From DASSBQ01 sp040981125 (GTDB lineage Bacteria; Nitrospirota; Nitrospiria; Nitrospirales; Nitrospiraceae), in the NCBI GenBank assembly GCA_040981125.1, contig JANRMQ010000002.1:124001-188000 (forward strand): 64,000 nucleotides of DNA. The letters are read 5' to 3'. The notes beneath the pieces are model-generated. The model did no database searches. It was not told the origin of the DNA and was given only the letters and a program-made list of their open reading frames with translations. The position numbers and the translations under genes are program-made. This document shows, piece after piece, positions 17,159 through 26,615 of the stretch (its first letter is position 1; each line of letters starts with the position of its first letter).

Positions 17159-18586
17159 TCATCGAATTACAAATTTCTCCGAGATCTTGACAAGCTCGCG
17201 GTGGTCTTGGAGGATTGAACTCAGAGAGTCAATCAATCTCTTTCGGACTGGTTTCCGGTCAGCGGGGTTGGTCTGTTTTGCTTCTTCGACGATAGCAGCG
17301 TACGCCATTTCTCTTAGCCTCACCTCTGCTCGATTGTGAAGACCTGTAATGAGCTCCGCAGACGAGTCTGCACCTCCCCCTTGACTCGGCATGGTCATGC
17401 TGCGTGAGAGGTCAATGAGGCTCTCAATTGTTGAAGCACTTCCCCCTGTATGGATGTCCATCGCAAGTTTTCCGGCTTTTTCCACAGTAGTCTTTGCGAA
17501 GTCGGCATAGGCATTGAGCAATTCTTCGGGCGCATTGTCAAAGCTCTTTAGGTTCCAGTTTCCAATATCGTCCTTAATGAAAGCCATTTTTGTCTTGCCC
17601 CACCCGCTAGCATATGCCGTATTGATCTTGGACCAGTGATGATCCGCAAATAGACGCTTCACCATATTTATGCGATCTTTGACTGTGCCGTCGATGGCGA
17701 CTACTGTGGGCCATGCCCATGAGCGGTCAGTCGCCGCATCCCACTGATCAAAGAGGTGAACAAAGTCGGTTGGCTCTGTATCGCTAATGTATACACTCAG
17801 TGGGAGTTCCCTCCGATCATAACCTCCGTCCGCCAACTGCTTCATCAACGCATCGATCCGTGCATGAATCTGGTTGCCATACTCTGCCGTCCCCACGATA
17901 TAAACCACCATGGCAATCCGTACCTTAAAATTAGGAGTCTGGCCGGCGGTTCCTGGGATGGTCCAACTGAATGGGTGTTTACGCATCGAACCGGAGAATC
18001 TCGACAGGCCGGTTAAGAGAGCTTCAACACGGTCCCTATCCCGATGTTCCAAGGCTCTTTCAAGGTCGGTTTTGTAGGTTCCGATCGATAGCACTAATTG
18101 ATCATTACTTAACCGTAGTTTTCTCAAGACAATGCAATCAAAGTAATCAATTTGATCCCAAGCCCCCTCAGCATCTAAACCATCGCACCACCGAGCCGCG
18201 CTATCATCAAACAGTTCCGCTAATGATTTATTAGTCTCAAGCTCCTTCAACGTATCGCATACAAAATCAAACTGTTTGGCTAAGGGCTTCCGTTCAGAAC
18301 CTTGGCAACCCTTTTCCAATTCACTGGCTTTTGGCCTAGTCTTAAGGAGGTTGTTGAAATCTTTATTGAGCGCCACCGCATTGGTGAAATCATTCATATC
18401 CTCCAACCCACGTTTGACCTCATCAAGAAATCCTAAGAGATCCGCAAATTGGACCATGGGCTCCTTCGAAAGCGGTCCCTTATACACTTCCACATCTATG
18501 CGCATTGAAGCTGAACTCTGACACGCTGCACAAGAAAGAAGTATTAACGGAATCAAGACCCAAAGCTTGCCCATGTTGTCCCTCAT
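17159..18586 (-). CDS. Predicted lipoprotein of unknown function (second gene of lipoprotein pair)
   Basis: A 475-residue protein with a signal peptide ending in a lipobox-like segment (LILLSCAACQ), so probably a lipoprotein, although the modified Cys could be either of two. The mature part is mixed alpha/beta with an acidic, helix-rich first half. A central segment (VRIAMVVYIVGTAEYGNQI, and later WAWPTVVAIDGTVKDRI) suggests a Rossmann-like sheet. A helical C-terminus ends in basic residues. No known domain is recognised. The start forms an ATGA overlap with the upstream lipoprotein gene, so the two are made together. Codon use is AT-richer than flanking genes, consistent with acquired DNA. 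Confidence 0.72.
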   Translation of the reverse strand: MRDNMGKLWVLIPLILLSCAACQSSASMRIDVEVYKGPLSKEPMVQFADLLGFLDEVKRGLEDMNDFTNAVALNKDFNNLLKTRPKASELEKGCQGSERKPLAKQFDFVCDTLKELETNKSLAELFDDSAARWCDGLDAEGAWDQIDYFDCIVLRKLRLSNDQLVLSIGTYKTDLERALEHRDRDRVEALLTGLSRFSGSMRKHPFSWTIPGTAGQTPNFKVRIAMVVYIVGTAEYGNQIHARIDALMKQLADGGYDRRELPLSVYISDTEPTDFVHLFDQWDAATDRSWAWPTVVAIDGTVKDRINMVKRLFADHHWSKINTAYASGWGKTKMAFIKDDIGNWNLKSFDNAPEELLNAYADFAKTTVEKAGKLAMDIHTGGSASTIESLIDLSRSMTMPSQGGGADSSAELITGLHNRAEVRLREMAYAAIVEEAKQTNPADRKPVRKRLIDSLSSILQDHRELVKISEKFVIR

Positions 18587-20235
18587 TTCTTCACTTCATC
18601 AAGACCTTTCCTCAGCAGATCTCCGACTTCAGCTACCGTCTCCGGCTTGCCGTCGCTCTTGTTGAATGCACCGAGAATTGCCGTCAAAATGCTGGAGGCA
18701 TTAGGCGATTTGTCCTCGTTCTCTTCGGTGGCCAAAGCTTTCGCAAGTTCATTCAAAGTTTGCTGTGTGCTTTCTAGACGCTCCTGCTCTAGAGCCACCG
18801 CCGCTGCTGACACACCGGTGTGAGCCATTCCGCCTCTAAATCGCTGATCAGAAAACTGTTGGAGCATACTAATGACAGGTTTGCTATCGATCGACAGGGC
18901 CATAACCAGCCGTTCATCTTGGTCGAAAGATCTGAAACCTTCAGGCCCTAACACCTGGAATCCTCTTCGCGAAGGCTTGCCGTCGCCACAAGCACTGGCG
19001 GGGTTCCGCATACTCACATCAGATTGCGCCTTTGCCCGCATCGCCTCGGGAGGAAGATCTAAAATACTTTTTGCCCGCATGAGCCTGTATATGTCCGCCT
19101 CGATTTTACCCTTGCTCTCTCGAAGTTTTGGAATCCTATTCAACTTGTCCCGCTCTCGCTTAACCGCATCCGACTTTGCAACCAGCTCTTTGTTGGCCTT
19201 GTCTAAATCGCGATTCTTCTGTTCAGGATCACGAGGTTCTACTACTTTCCCGCTCCTTTCTTTCTTCCTTTCTTCCTTCAGGAGGTCTACGGCCGCATCC
19301 ATCCTCTCTCTTATGGCTTCACTTAGAGGATCGACCGTGCTCTCGCTACCTTGTAGTCGTTTCTTCGCGTCCTGTTCCCTATTTTGCTTTTCCTGCTCTT
19401 CAATGGCCCTCTCGATCACTGACAAAACGTTATTGAAGGAGTTGATCAGGCTGTCAACGTTCAATTTGAGATCATCGGCTGCCATAAAGAGGGGATCCTC
19501 TCCGATGGGCTTCTTCAAGAGGGCAGTGGCATTATGTAGTTGTTTGACTTCATCAGGGGCTACCAAGGCCAACTCCTGAGTGACATCTTCAATAGCGCGC
19601 AGCACAGATTCTCTGGTCGTCGCTGCTAGAACAGCCATTGAGACGGGCCCGGCAACTCCACTTTTTTCCGCCAACTTCTCCAATTGTTCCAGAATCAAGC
19701 CACCGATCCTTTCTTTACCTTCCTCATGCGAATTCCTGTCTGCTTCATTACGAAGTGAATATAAACTTCTCACTTCGGCGTATATACTGCTCCGCTGCTG
19801 GATTTGCTTATTCTCTGAAGCAGAACGGACCTGGAACTTGCGCCTTTCTCCATCGTAGTCAATCGACGAACCAAATGGATCTATCTGCTCAGCTCGTAGC
19901 GTACCGGATTCAAACACAATGTTTTGAAAGGCGGCACTTGCCTTGCCGGTCATCCGAAATCGATAGAGCGAATCATTCAAGATCTTGTATGTACCTTTTC
20001 TACGCTGAGTAAACGAGTGGCCGACCGTTTCGTAGTTGCCGATCCGTCCATCCTCATCAAGAACATCACAAATATCGAATACCCGAAAGTAATAGGTAGT
20101 TCTGAATCTCACATCCCGATCCTGATACCTAGGCTCAACTCCACTATCAATCTTATGCGACGGCCCAACATCGCCCCTGCATCCGACTAAGGGCAAGAAG
20201 AGCAAGAGAATCATTAGCGGCAGCAACATTCGCAT
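18583..20235 (-). CDS. Predicted coiled-coil lipoprotein of unknown function (first gene of pair)
   Basis: The 550-residue product has a clear lipobox (PLVGC at about residues 15-19) after a hydrophobic signal. Residues 35-130 look like a beta-rich domain (RFRTTYYFRVFDICDV, GTYKILNDSLYRFR). Residues 190-360 are strongly helical and charged, with coiled-coil patterns (ERAIEEQEKQNREQDAKKR, DLLKEERKKERSG, LVAKSDAVKRERDKLN). The C-terminal 90 residues are again helical. This shape suggests a surface or periplasmic scaffold or tether. Function is unknown. It is translationally coupled to the downstream lipoprotein and belongs to the 16-22 kb accessory island. Confidence 0.75.
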   Translation of the reverse strand: MRMLLPLMILLLFLPLVGCRGDVGPSHKIDSGVEPRYQDRDVRFRTTYYFRVFDICDVLDEDGRIGNYETVGHSFTQRRKGTYKILNDSLYRFRMTGKASAAFQNIVFESGTLRAEQIDPFGSSIDYDGERRKFQVRSASENKQIQQRSSIYAEVRSLYSLRNEADRNSHEEGKERIGGLILEQLEKLAEKSGVAGPVSMAVLAATTRESVLRAIEDVTQELALVAPDEVKQLHNATALLKKPIGEDPLFMAADDLKLNVDSLINSFNNVLSVIERAIEEQEKQNREQDAKKRLQGSESTVDPLSEAIRERMDAAVDLLKEERKKERSGKVVEPRDPEQKNRDLDKANKELVAKSDAVKRERDKLNRIPKLRESKGKIEADIYRLMRAKSILDLPPEAMRAKAQSDVSMRNPASACGDGKPSRRGFQVLGPEGFRSFDQDERLVMALSIDSKPVISMLQQFSDQRFRGGMAHTGVSAAAVALEQERLESTQQTLNELAKALATEENEDKSPNASSILTAILGAFNKSDGKPETVAEVGDLLRKGLDEVKK

Positions 20236-20728
20236 AGATCACCATCCTGGTAAGTGACGACACATAGTATAGAGAGAGCCGACTACCTTTGAGGCATTCC
20301 TGACTAGCTGGCATGCTCCCGGGCGTGCCCTGCGCTAAAGGCTCATTAGTGCACGGATGGGGGTATACTAATATTCTGCATATCGTTAATTGGAGTCGGC
20401 GAGAGGATAACTCATCCGACCAGATCGGCGACATCAGCTTTTATCTCTGACTGTCAGCATGAAGGCATGAGTCAGATACACCAAGGTAATGTTTTCGTCA
20501 AGTAGTAACATCAGGTATAAATACGTGCATTACTGGAATACGTACATTTGACCGAACGCGGCTTAGCTAAAGGATAGTCGCTACTCTTTTTGAGGCATGT
20601 TGCCGCCTGCGAACCAATCACGTGTCGGGAGTTCTATCACGTAATGGAGACCCAGGGCAGCTCGACTGCGAGAAGTTCGTCGGAAAGGAGGCACGAGATT
20701 CCATCGCTTGCCATCATACATGACACAT
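20236..20728. other. Intergenic stretch with no supported gene
   Basis: About 490 bases between two leftward genes. A minus-strand frame at 20581-20784 overlaps the end of the phospholipase-like gene in another frame. It could be a displaced C-terminal extension of that gene or chance. A TATACT at 20266-20271 (minus strand) could be a -10 for the lipoprotein operon, but no matching -35 was found. Confidence 0.45.
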
Positions 20729-21898
20729 TTACCGATTTTGTCTTGCTGGTCTGATGCACTTATGGCTACGGGAAGGCGGCACAACCTTTATCGTGGCAAA
20801 TAGCTTGGAGTCTAGATACTTCTCAACTTCTTCCCAAGAAAGTCTTTCATCAACCGCGTTAAGTAACCATGCACCAACTATGATTGGATCGTTTATATAA
20901 GCATGTCTTCTGTTCTTCGCATAGGCAGTAAGCCACTCTGGGTATTCGTCAAGTGCCGCATGTTCCTCAGCAACCTGCTCTTGGTAATTACTGACATCTT
21001 GGAGGGTTGCGATAACACCGGTTTCGGTGGGAACTTCAACTCGGCAGGTGTGTGCGGGTGAAAATGAATCTTGGACTACATGCAGTATGGATCCGAGCGC
21101 TACGTCCGGTGTTATCTTATTCCGATAGTGGTTATCCAATCCAAGCCGAGAGAAAAGCGTCCGAACTTTCACATTCGAAGACTTAATGCAATGATTTTCA
21201 GATATGGGTGGCAGACCAATTTCCTTCTCCATTTGAACTGTTAAGGGAGCGTCAGCCTTTATATCCTGAGTCGCAACTTTATAGGAGAATAAAATCCACT
21301 TCTTGGCCTTTTTTACAGTGTCTGCAACACGTTGTTCGGGAGTCGATGATTTTCGTTCTAGATTTGTCATGAAATGGAGATGTTGCATTTCTCCGAAGTG
21401 TGACCAGCGTGTCAAGTGAACCTTGGCAGGTACGGGGCAATCAGTCCTGCCTCCTTCGTAGATATCGCGGCTCTTAAGCGCTCGCTTGAGACGCATAAGC
21501 CCATTTATGAAATCGACACCTTGACCCCAGGTATACATAAGCGGATCGTCATTCCACCATGTCCCGCGAATTAACGCCGATGTCAGGTGCCGGGCAGTGT
21601 TCAGCCCCTTAGACCAAGGTTCCGCCCGCATGTACTCGAATCCCTGCTCGCCTTCGTTTTCCTGCCATCTTTGCGTCTCAAGATACTCATCCACCGCGAA
21701 ACTAGTCATATGCTCGTGAACTGCCATTTGAAACTTCTTCGGCGCCCCTGGACACAGGTTTCTCGCTCGCATCCCAGCCTGCCCAAGCCGCCCGTCGGTG
21801 TACGTGAGCGTACGCAAACATGGATTTAGTTTGAATGCATACACGGCCGGAGCAGCCAAGCTAAGAATAATTAGCAGCAAAACAGAACGCTTGAACAT
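20729..21898 (-). CDS. Secreted protein with zinc phospholipase C / P1-nuclease-like fold
   Basis: A 389-residue exported protein (signal KRSVLLLIILSLAAPAVYAF). It has spaced His/Asp motifs typical of the zinc-dependent phospholipase C/S1-P1 fold: VHEHMTSFAVDEYL near residue 60, HFGEMQHLHFM in the middle, and GSILHVVQDSFSPAHTCR near residue 270, where LHxxQDSxSPxHT is the most telling. The tandem ATGs at 21901 and 21898 both follow GGAGGAG; 21898 has the better spacing. A membrane-lipid or nucleic-acid hydrolase acting outside the cell is an inference from the fold. It neighbours the two lipoproteins in the accessory island but is separated from them by about 490 nt. Confidence 0.72.
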   Translation of the reverse strand: MFKRSVLLLIILSLAAPAVYAFKLNPCLRTLTYTDGRLGQAGMRARNLCPGAPKKFQMAVHEHMTSFAVDEYLETQRWQENEGEQGFEYMRAEPWSKGLNTARHLTSALIRGTWWNDDPLMYTWGQGVDFINGLMRLKRALKSRDIYEGGRTDCPVPAKVHLTRWSHFGEMQHLHFMTNLERKSSTPEQRVADTVKKAKKWILFSYKVATQDIKADAPLTVQMEKEIGLPPISENHCIKSSNVKVRTLFSRLGLDNHYRNKITPDVALGSILHVVQDSFSPAHTCRVEVPTETGVIATLQDVSNYQEQVAEEHAALDEYPEWLTAYAKNRRHAYINDPIIVGAWLLNAVDERLSWEEVEKYLDSKLFATIKVVPPSRSHKCIRPARQNR

Positions 21899-22082
21899 CA
21901 TCTCCTCCATTGGACTCGAATTCGCCCCACATTAAATAAAAAGATCGCTTCCTACTTTTACGGACATGCCTGAGTGTCTACCCATCAATCACGATACGTT
22001 TGTTTGCCCGTACTCAGCCTGATCTAGCCAGAGAAAGCCGACACCAAATTTGTATTATCAATTCTTAATCGGCTAATACGCT

Positions 22083-23528
22083 TTACGTCATTGAGACCGG
22101 ATCAGGGCTGGCAGCCCGCACAGCCCGGCGCAGAGGAGGCAGCCACGACCCGGCGAGCATCCCGGCGCCGGCCATGAGAAACCCGGCCAGCTGGGGAGGC
22201 CAGACGTCATTGTGGCGACCGAACAGTTCCAGCCCTATCCAGGTCACGAGACCGGCCCCGATAGCGGCCAGCGCGCCTTGGCTGGTGGCGCGCGTCCAAT
22301 ACAGTCCGGCCACCAGCGGGATAAACGCCGCCACCAATGTGACCTTATAGGCGCTTTCGACCATCTTGAAAATACTGGCCTCGGAATTGAGCGCAAAGAC
22401 CAGGACCATGCCCGTGAAGCAGACGAGCGCCGTCCGCATCGTGCGGAGGAAGGCGCGCTCATCCATTCCCGGGATCAGATCCTTGAGGATATTTTCGCTG
22501 AAGGCGATCGACGGCGCGAGCAGGGTCGCGCTCGAACAGCTCATAATCGCGGAGAGCACCGCCCCGAAGAAAATAATCTGCGCCGCGACCGGCGTGTGCT
22601 GCAAAATCAAGGTCGGCAGCACCAATTGCGAATCCTGCGCCAGCAATGAGCCGAAGACCACCGGATCGACCAACATCGCCGCATAGGCCAGAAACATCGG
22701 CACGAAGGCAAAGACAAAATACAGCGAGCCGCCCAGCACCGATCCCCGCACGGCGGTGACCTCGTCTTTGGCCGAGGTGATTCGTTGAAAAATGTCCTGC
22801 TGGGGGATGGAGCCAAGCATCATGGTGATCCAGGCGCCGACAAACGGCAGCCAAGCCTCGAACCCTCCCGTGGGAAAGAACGCTAATCGTCCCGCCGCGG
22901 AGGCATGGTCCAGGACCGCCCCGACACCGCCGGCGAGCCCGCTGACGACGGCCCCGATATACAGCATCCCGCCCATGATGATCGTAATTTGCACGAAATC
23001 CAGGATGGCGACGGAGAACATGCCGCCGAATACCGTGTAGGTGAGTACGATGGCGGCCCCGACGACCATTCCGACCGGTTGACCCACGACCCCGTCGGTC
23101 ACCACGTTGAAAATCAGTCCCATGGCCTTGATCTGCGCCGACACCCACCCCAAATACGAGGCGACGATGCAGAGCGTGCACAACACTTCGACGGAACGGT
23201 TGTATCGCAGCCGGTAATAATCGCCGATCGTCAAGAGATTGAGCCGGTAGAAGCGCCGGGCAAAGAAGAGTCCGGCCAGAATAAGGCAGAGACTCGATCC
23301 GAACGGATCCGCCACGACTCCGCGCAATCCATCTTTTACAAAGGTGGCGGAGATCCCTAAGACGGTTTCCGCCCCGAACCAAGTGGCAAAGACGGTGGCC
23401 GTCACCACCGGGAGCGGCAGGCTGCGTCCCGCGACGGCAAAGTCTTTCGTATTGTGCACGCGGGTCGCGGCATAGAGACCGATCCCGACGGAGACGAGCA
23501 GGTAGAGGACGACAAAAGACAGGATCAT
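22083..23528 (-). CDS. Sodium:solute symporter (SSS/SLC5 family)
   Basis: A 481-residue membrane protein with about 13 hydrophobic helices. Family hallmarks include GRSLPLPVVTATVFATWFGA near residue 35 and GIGLYAA at the N-terminus. Others are the LTIGDYYRLRYN loop and the GSIPQQDIFQRITSAKD segment corresponding to the conserved QR region of SSS proteins. Members co-import Na+ with organic acids, amino acids, proline or sugars; the substrate cannot be assigned here. It stands alone, 144 nt downstream of the nuclease gene on the same strand. Confidence 0.9.
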   Translation of the reverse strand: MILSFVVLYLLVSVGIGLYAATRVHNTKDFAVAGRSLPLPVVTATVFATWFGAETVLGISATFVKDGLRGVVADPFGSSLCLILAGLFFARRFYRLNLLTIGDYYRLRYNRSVEVLCTLCIVASYLGWVSAQIKAMGLIFNVVTDGVVGQPVGMVVGAAIVLTYTVFGGMFSVAILDFVQITIIMGGMLYIGAVVSGLAGGVGAVLDHASAAGRLAFFPTGGFEAWLPFVGAWITMMLGSIPQQDIFQRITSAKDEVTAVRGSVLGGSLYFVFAFVPMFLAYAAMLVDPVVFGSLLAQDSQLVLPTLILQHTPVAAQIIFFGAVLSAIMSCSSATLLAPSIAFSENILKDLIPGMDERAFLRTMRTALVCFTGMVLVFALNSEASIFKMVESAYKVTLVAAFIPLVAGLYWTRATSQGALAAIGAGLVTWIGLELFGRHNDVWPPQLAGFLMAGAGMLAGSWLPPLRRAVRAASPDPVSMT

Positions 23529-23672
23529 GCGTGCGGCAAGTCGGATAAGCTAGAACGCGCGGATTGTAGCGGGGAGGATGGCAACAGGCAATGGATTAGT
23601 GAAATCACGTCCGACATAGCGAGGCGGTCCGGCGCCCAGATGCCGCGTTTGAGGAGGAAGACAGCGCCGTTC

Positions 23673-24653
23673 TTAATGCGATGGCCCAGCCGGAGGCCAC
23701 CGTATGGCATTGAGAAGCGCCGCCAGGCGGTAGCCGGCCTTAGCGAGTTGTTGCGCCACGAACCGCGCTTTGTCTTCCTCATACCCGGGCGCTAAGGTAA
23801 TCGCAATCTTCTGCAATTCGTCATGAGGTCCGCCGAATTCTCCTGCGCCGAACGTAAGGCGTTCATACGCCGCCTTGCCTTCTCGAACGGCTTCGATCGC
23901 CCACTGATCCACCCACCGGTGGTACGAGCCGCTGCCATCCCAACCCGGTTGCCAGCCCTGTTTCACGAGATCAGCAGCCAGCGCTTGAAACGGCCGGTCT
24001 TTGGCGACGGCGGCGACCAGACGGTGATCCCACAATGCATGCAGTTCTTCGTCGGCTTCATAAAACAAGAGATTGCCGCCATGATCGTCTTCTTTTCCAA
24101 CGGCCTGATGGGGATCGGTAATAAGATGGGCCCGACGCTGATCGTCGAACCGGTAATATCCGCTCCCGACGTGGAGGGGCTGGTGAAGATCGCCGAGTAA
24201 GTGGACCAGCCATCGCAGAGCCTGCGTCCTGCTCATTTCGGAAGGAGCAATGGTCTTTGCCTCGAGGACCGAGACACAGCGCCTGATGGCATGCACGATG
24301 TCATTGGGCCGGCTACCGACCGTCGTATTCGTGTACGAGGCGGTATCCAGCGGAAGATCGACATAATGCCATTCCCGGTTATCGGCAAAGGCTTGGTTGA
24401 AATGTTCGGCCTCGGGGTCATGCGCCAACGGACCGGTATCCTTCTTTGCGCGCTTCAGATCATCCGGCCAGGTCGCGATGGTGGCCAAGCTTTCGCCGGG
24501 ACGAAGCAGCGAGCCAATGGCAGCCCGGGCTTCCATTGTCAGTTGCGCATCGGCGATCGCTCCTATTGTCTGATGACCCAAATCACTGTAGGCCCATGCC
24601 TCCGACGTCTGGAACATCAGGAGAATCAACAATACATTTCGAAGCCTATTCAT
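23673..24653 (-). CDS. S1/P1-type secreted nuclease
   Basis: The 326-residue protein has a signal peptide ending SEAWA. The mature chain begins YSDLGHQTIGAIAD, where the family has an N-terminal Trp as zinc ligand; here the first mature residue would be Tyr unless cleavage leaves the preceding Trp-Ala. Other zinc-site motifs are present: ATWPDD, EWHYVDLPL, LVHLLGDLHQPLHVG and DDHGGNLL. These enzymes cleave single-stranded DNA and RNA outside the cytoplasm, often for phosphate or nucleoside scavenging. The ATG at 24653 fits the signal peptide; in-frame ATGs at 24674 and 24695 would add a short hydrophilic leader. Confidence 0.88.
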   Translation of the reverse strand: MNRLRNVLLILLMFQTSEAWAYSDLGHQTIGAIADAQLTMEARAAIGSLLRPGESLATIATWPDDLKRAKKDTGPLAHDPEAEHFNQAFADNREWHYVDLPLDTASYTNTTVGSRPNDIVHAIRRCVSVLEAKTIAPSEMSRTQALRWLVHLLGDLHQPLHVGSGYYRFDDQRRAHLITDPHQAVGKEDDHGGNLLFYEADEELHALWDHRLVAAVAKDRPFQALAADLVKQGWQPGWDGSGSYHRWVDQWAIEAVREGKAAYERLTFGAGEFGGPHDELQKIAITLAPGYEEDKARFVAQQLAKAGYRLAALLNAIRWPPAGPSH

Positions 24654-24742
24654 GATGTGAGAGCTCTTCTGCATCCCTCTGAAACTGCCCCGCAAAACGC
24701 GCAGCGGACCGGTCGGTTTCGACAGAATAACTCAGTCCGCAG

Positions 24743-24776
24743 AAAAAAGGCCGGCGAATCATTCGATCCACCGGCC
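24743..24776 (-). terminator. Intrinsic terminator after the CsbD-like gene
   Basis: Read on the minus strand, GGCCGG (24776-24771), a 16-nt loop and CCGGCC (24754-24749) are followed by six T residues (24748-24743). It is about 23 nt past the stop of the gene ending at 24799, a textbook rho-independent terminator. Confidence 0.85.
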
Positions 24777-24798
24777 TGCACATCCACATCATCCGCGG

Positions 24799-25077
24799 CT
24801 ACTCCTTCACGCGCTCTTCCGCACCTTTGATTTTCCCCTTGGCCCGCTCTGTTCCGCCTTTGGCTTGGCCTTTCGCCCGCTCGGCGGCGGCCTTCATCTC
24901 GTTCCCTTTCACATCCTCTACGGCGCCTTTGACCTGCCCTTTCCCCTCTTCCATCGCGCCTTTCATTTCCCCTTTCATTTCTTCCACTTTGGCTCCCGTT
25001 TCACCGGCGTATGAAACGGAGACAACTCCCGTGAAGAAGAAGATCGTCGCTGCCGACAACATGGTATTGCGAATCAT
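24799..25077 (-). CDS. Secreted CsbD/LEA-like repetitive Lys-Glu-Gly protein
   Basis: A 92-residue protein with a signal peptide (MIRNTMLSAATIFFFTGVV..., cleavage near SYAG). Its mature part is built of short degenerate KG repeats (EEMKGEMKGAMEEGKGQVKG, ERAKGQAKGG). This resembles CsbD stress proteins and late-embryogenesis-abundant proteins, which are disordered and accumulate under stress, but those are usually cytoplasmic, so export is notable. The ATG at 25077 was chosen over one at 25119 because it places the signal peptide first. It is followed by a strong terminator, so it is monocistronic at its 3' end. Confidence 0.75.
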   Translation of the reverse strand: MIRNTMLSAATIFFFTGVVSVSYAGETGAKVEEMKGEMKGAMEEGKGQVKGAVEDVKGNEMKAAAERAKGQAKGGTERAKGKIKGAEERVKE

Positions 25078-25206
25078 AGTTTCACCATCCTCTGCTAGAG
25101 GTTGTTGCGAAGGACCCATTTTACATCCGACTACATACGTATCTTGGCCCGGGCTCCATGCCTAATCAAGAGGGGCCCTGCAGCTTCCCGGCGCTTTGTC
25201 CTCCGA

Positions 25207-26157
25207 TCAGGTAACGGGAATGCGGTCCTTGTTCCCCGCCAGCCATTGGTCGAAGGTTTCCAACGCCGGATATAAGGAGCGGGCGATCGCCGGATCGCGG
25301 GCTTCGCAAAACGCCTTATTGAAGTCGCGTTTGAACTGAAACATATTCCCCACGTCGTCCGCGCCGGGAAATCCAAACGAGCGATAGACCTCGGGCGCGA
25401 CGTCTTGATAGCGAACCTCGCGCCCCAACGCCTTTGTCAACGAGGCGGCCATCTGCGCTCCGGTCAGGTGTTCACCGGCAATCCCGACGGTTTTTCCGAT
25501 CAAATCACGACCCTGTTTGAAAATTGCCAATGCGCACGGTCCGATATCCCCGGCCGCGATCCCCGGCAGCTTTCTATCGCCCATCGGAAATGTAATCGTC
25601 AAGGTTCCCGTTTGATCTTTTTTGGGCCCCATTCCGAAATAGATGAGATTATCCCAATAGAAGGATGTCAGGAGAAAAGTCGTCGGCACCGCAAGCTCGC
25701 TGAACAGCTTGTCGGCTTCGCCTTTCCCATCAAAGTGGGGCACTTTGTATTTTCCCATCAAGGTCGGCATCCGGTCGTCGCTCAAGGGCACCCAACGCCT
25801 CGTATCCTCGAGAGTCGACCAAATGACATGTTGGAGTCCGGCATGCTTGGCCGCGGCCGCCAGATTCTTGGCCTGCGCATATTCCTTCTCCGGAGAAAAA
25901 TGCTCCCAGAAGTTCGTGACGCAGAACGCGCCATGCGCGCCGGAGAATGCCCGCTTCAGGCTCTCGATATCATCGAGATCCGCTGTCACCGCCTGAACAC
26001 CAAGAGCCGCGAGGGCCTTGGCCTTGTCGGACTCAGCGGAGCGGGTCACCGCCCTCGCCGTAAACGATCCCCGGCTGTCTCGCGCCAACGCCCGGGCCAA
26101 TCCGCCGCCTTGCATACCGGTCGCCCCGATAACCGCGATGATTTTTTGATCCGCCAT
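25207..26157 (-). CDS. NmrA-like NAD(P)-binding protein
   Basis: A 316-residue Rossmann-fold protein beginning MADQKIIAVIGATGMQGGGL, with the GxxGxxG dinucleotide motif. VQAVTADLDDIESLKRAFSG and GAFCVTNFWEH follow as in NmrA/HSCARG family members, which sense NADPH or act as atypical short-chain oxidoreductases. The Tyr/Lys pair of classical SDR enzymes is not obvious. The gene is alone between the CsbD-like gene and a repeat-bearing intergenic region. A catalytic substrate cannot be named. Confidence 0.85.
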   Translation of the reverse strand: MADQKIIAVIGATGMQGGGLARALARDSRGSFTARAVTRSAESDKAKALAALGVQAVTADLDDIESLKRAFSGAHGAFCVTNFWEHFSPEKEYAQAKNLAAAAKHAGLQHVIWSTLEDTRRWVPLSDDRMPTLMGKYKVPHFDGKGEADKLFSELAVPTTFLLTSFYWDNLIYFGMGPKKDQTGTLTITFPMGDRKLPGIAAGDIGPCALAIFKQGRDLIGKTVGIAGEHLTGAQMAASLTKALGREVRYQDVAPEVYRSFGFPGADDVGNMFQFKRDFNKAFCEARDPAIARSLYPALETFDQWLAGNKDRIPVT

Positions 26158-26263
26158 ATCATCCCTCCACGATCGATTGGTTCGATCACTGTGGCCGCCA
26201 CTGTAAACCGCTTATTATGACCGATGAACGCCCTGGAAATACAAGACAAGCGAGGGACGCAGA

Positions 26264-26433
26264 TAGTAGGCCAGTTTGCCATCAGAAGCACTGAAGTCTG
26301 TCATTCCCGCGGAGCTTGTCCTCGCGGAAGCGGGGAGCGGGAATCCAGTCAAAGGCCTTCTCGCCTTCTCACAGCGTTTGGCCTTGTAGATGCCGCCTTT
26401 GCGGGCATGACGTAAAAGGACACCGTCCCACTA
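26264..26433. repeat. Dispersed palindromic repeat, copy A
   Basis: This is about 170 nt bounded by an imperfect inverted repeat (TAGTAGG at the left, CCCACTA at the right). It contains the hairpin-forming core CATTCCCGC...GCGGGAATCCAGTCAAAG and a GCGGGCATGACG near the right end. It closely resembles 48759-48915. It has no coding capacity and looks like a MITE or REP-type non-autonomous element. It lies in the 458-nt gene-free stretch 26158-26615; the rest of that stretch holds only the leader of the next gene and a tandem GGCTATAT motif near 26530-26550. Confidence 0.75.
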
Positions 26434-26615
26434 CCAGTGCCTCCGTTTAACCGGTCAACCGCGGATCGACAGAATCGTTCTCGATAAGGGGAAACTGTCC
26501 ATGTGTCCACGCCACCCTACTCGTGGTAGGCTATATGAGGCTATATATGGGGTGACCATTCAATAAATGGGGGCACCCGGACGAACGGCCAAGACGTGGA
26601 AAAGAGGAGGGGACC

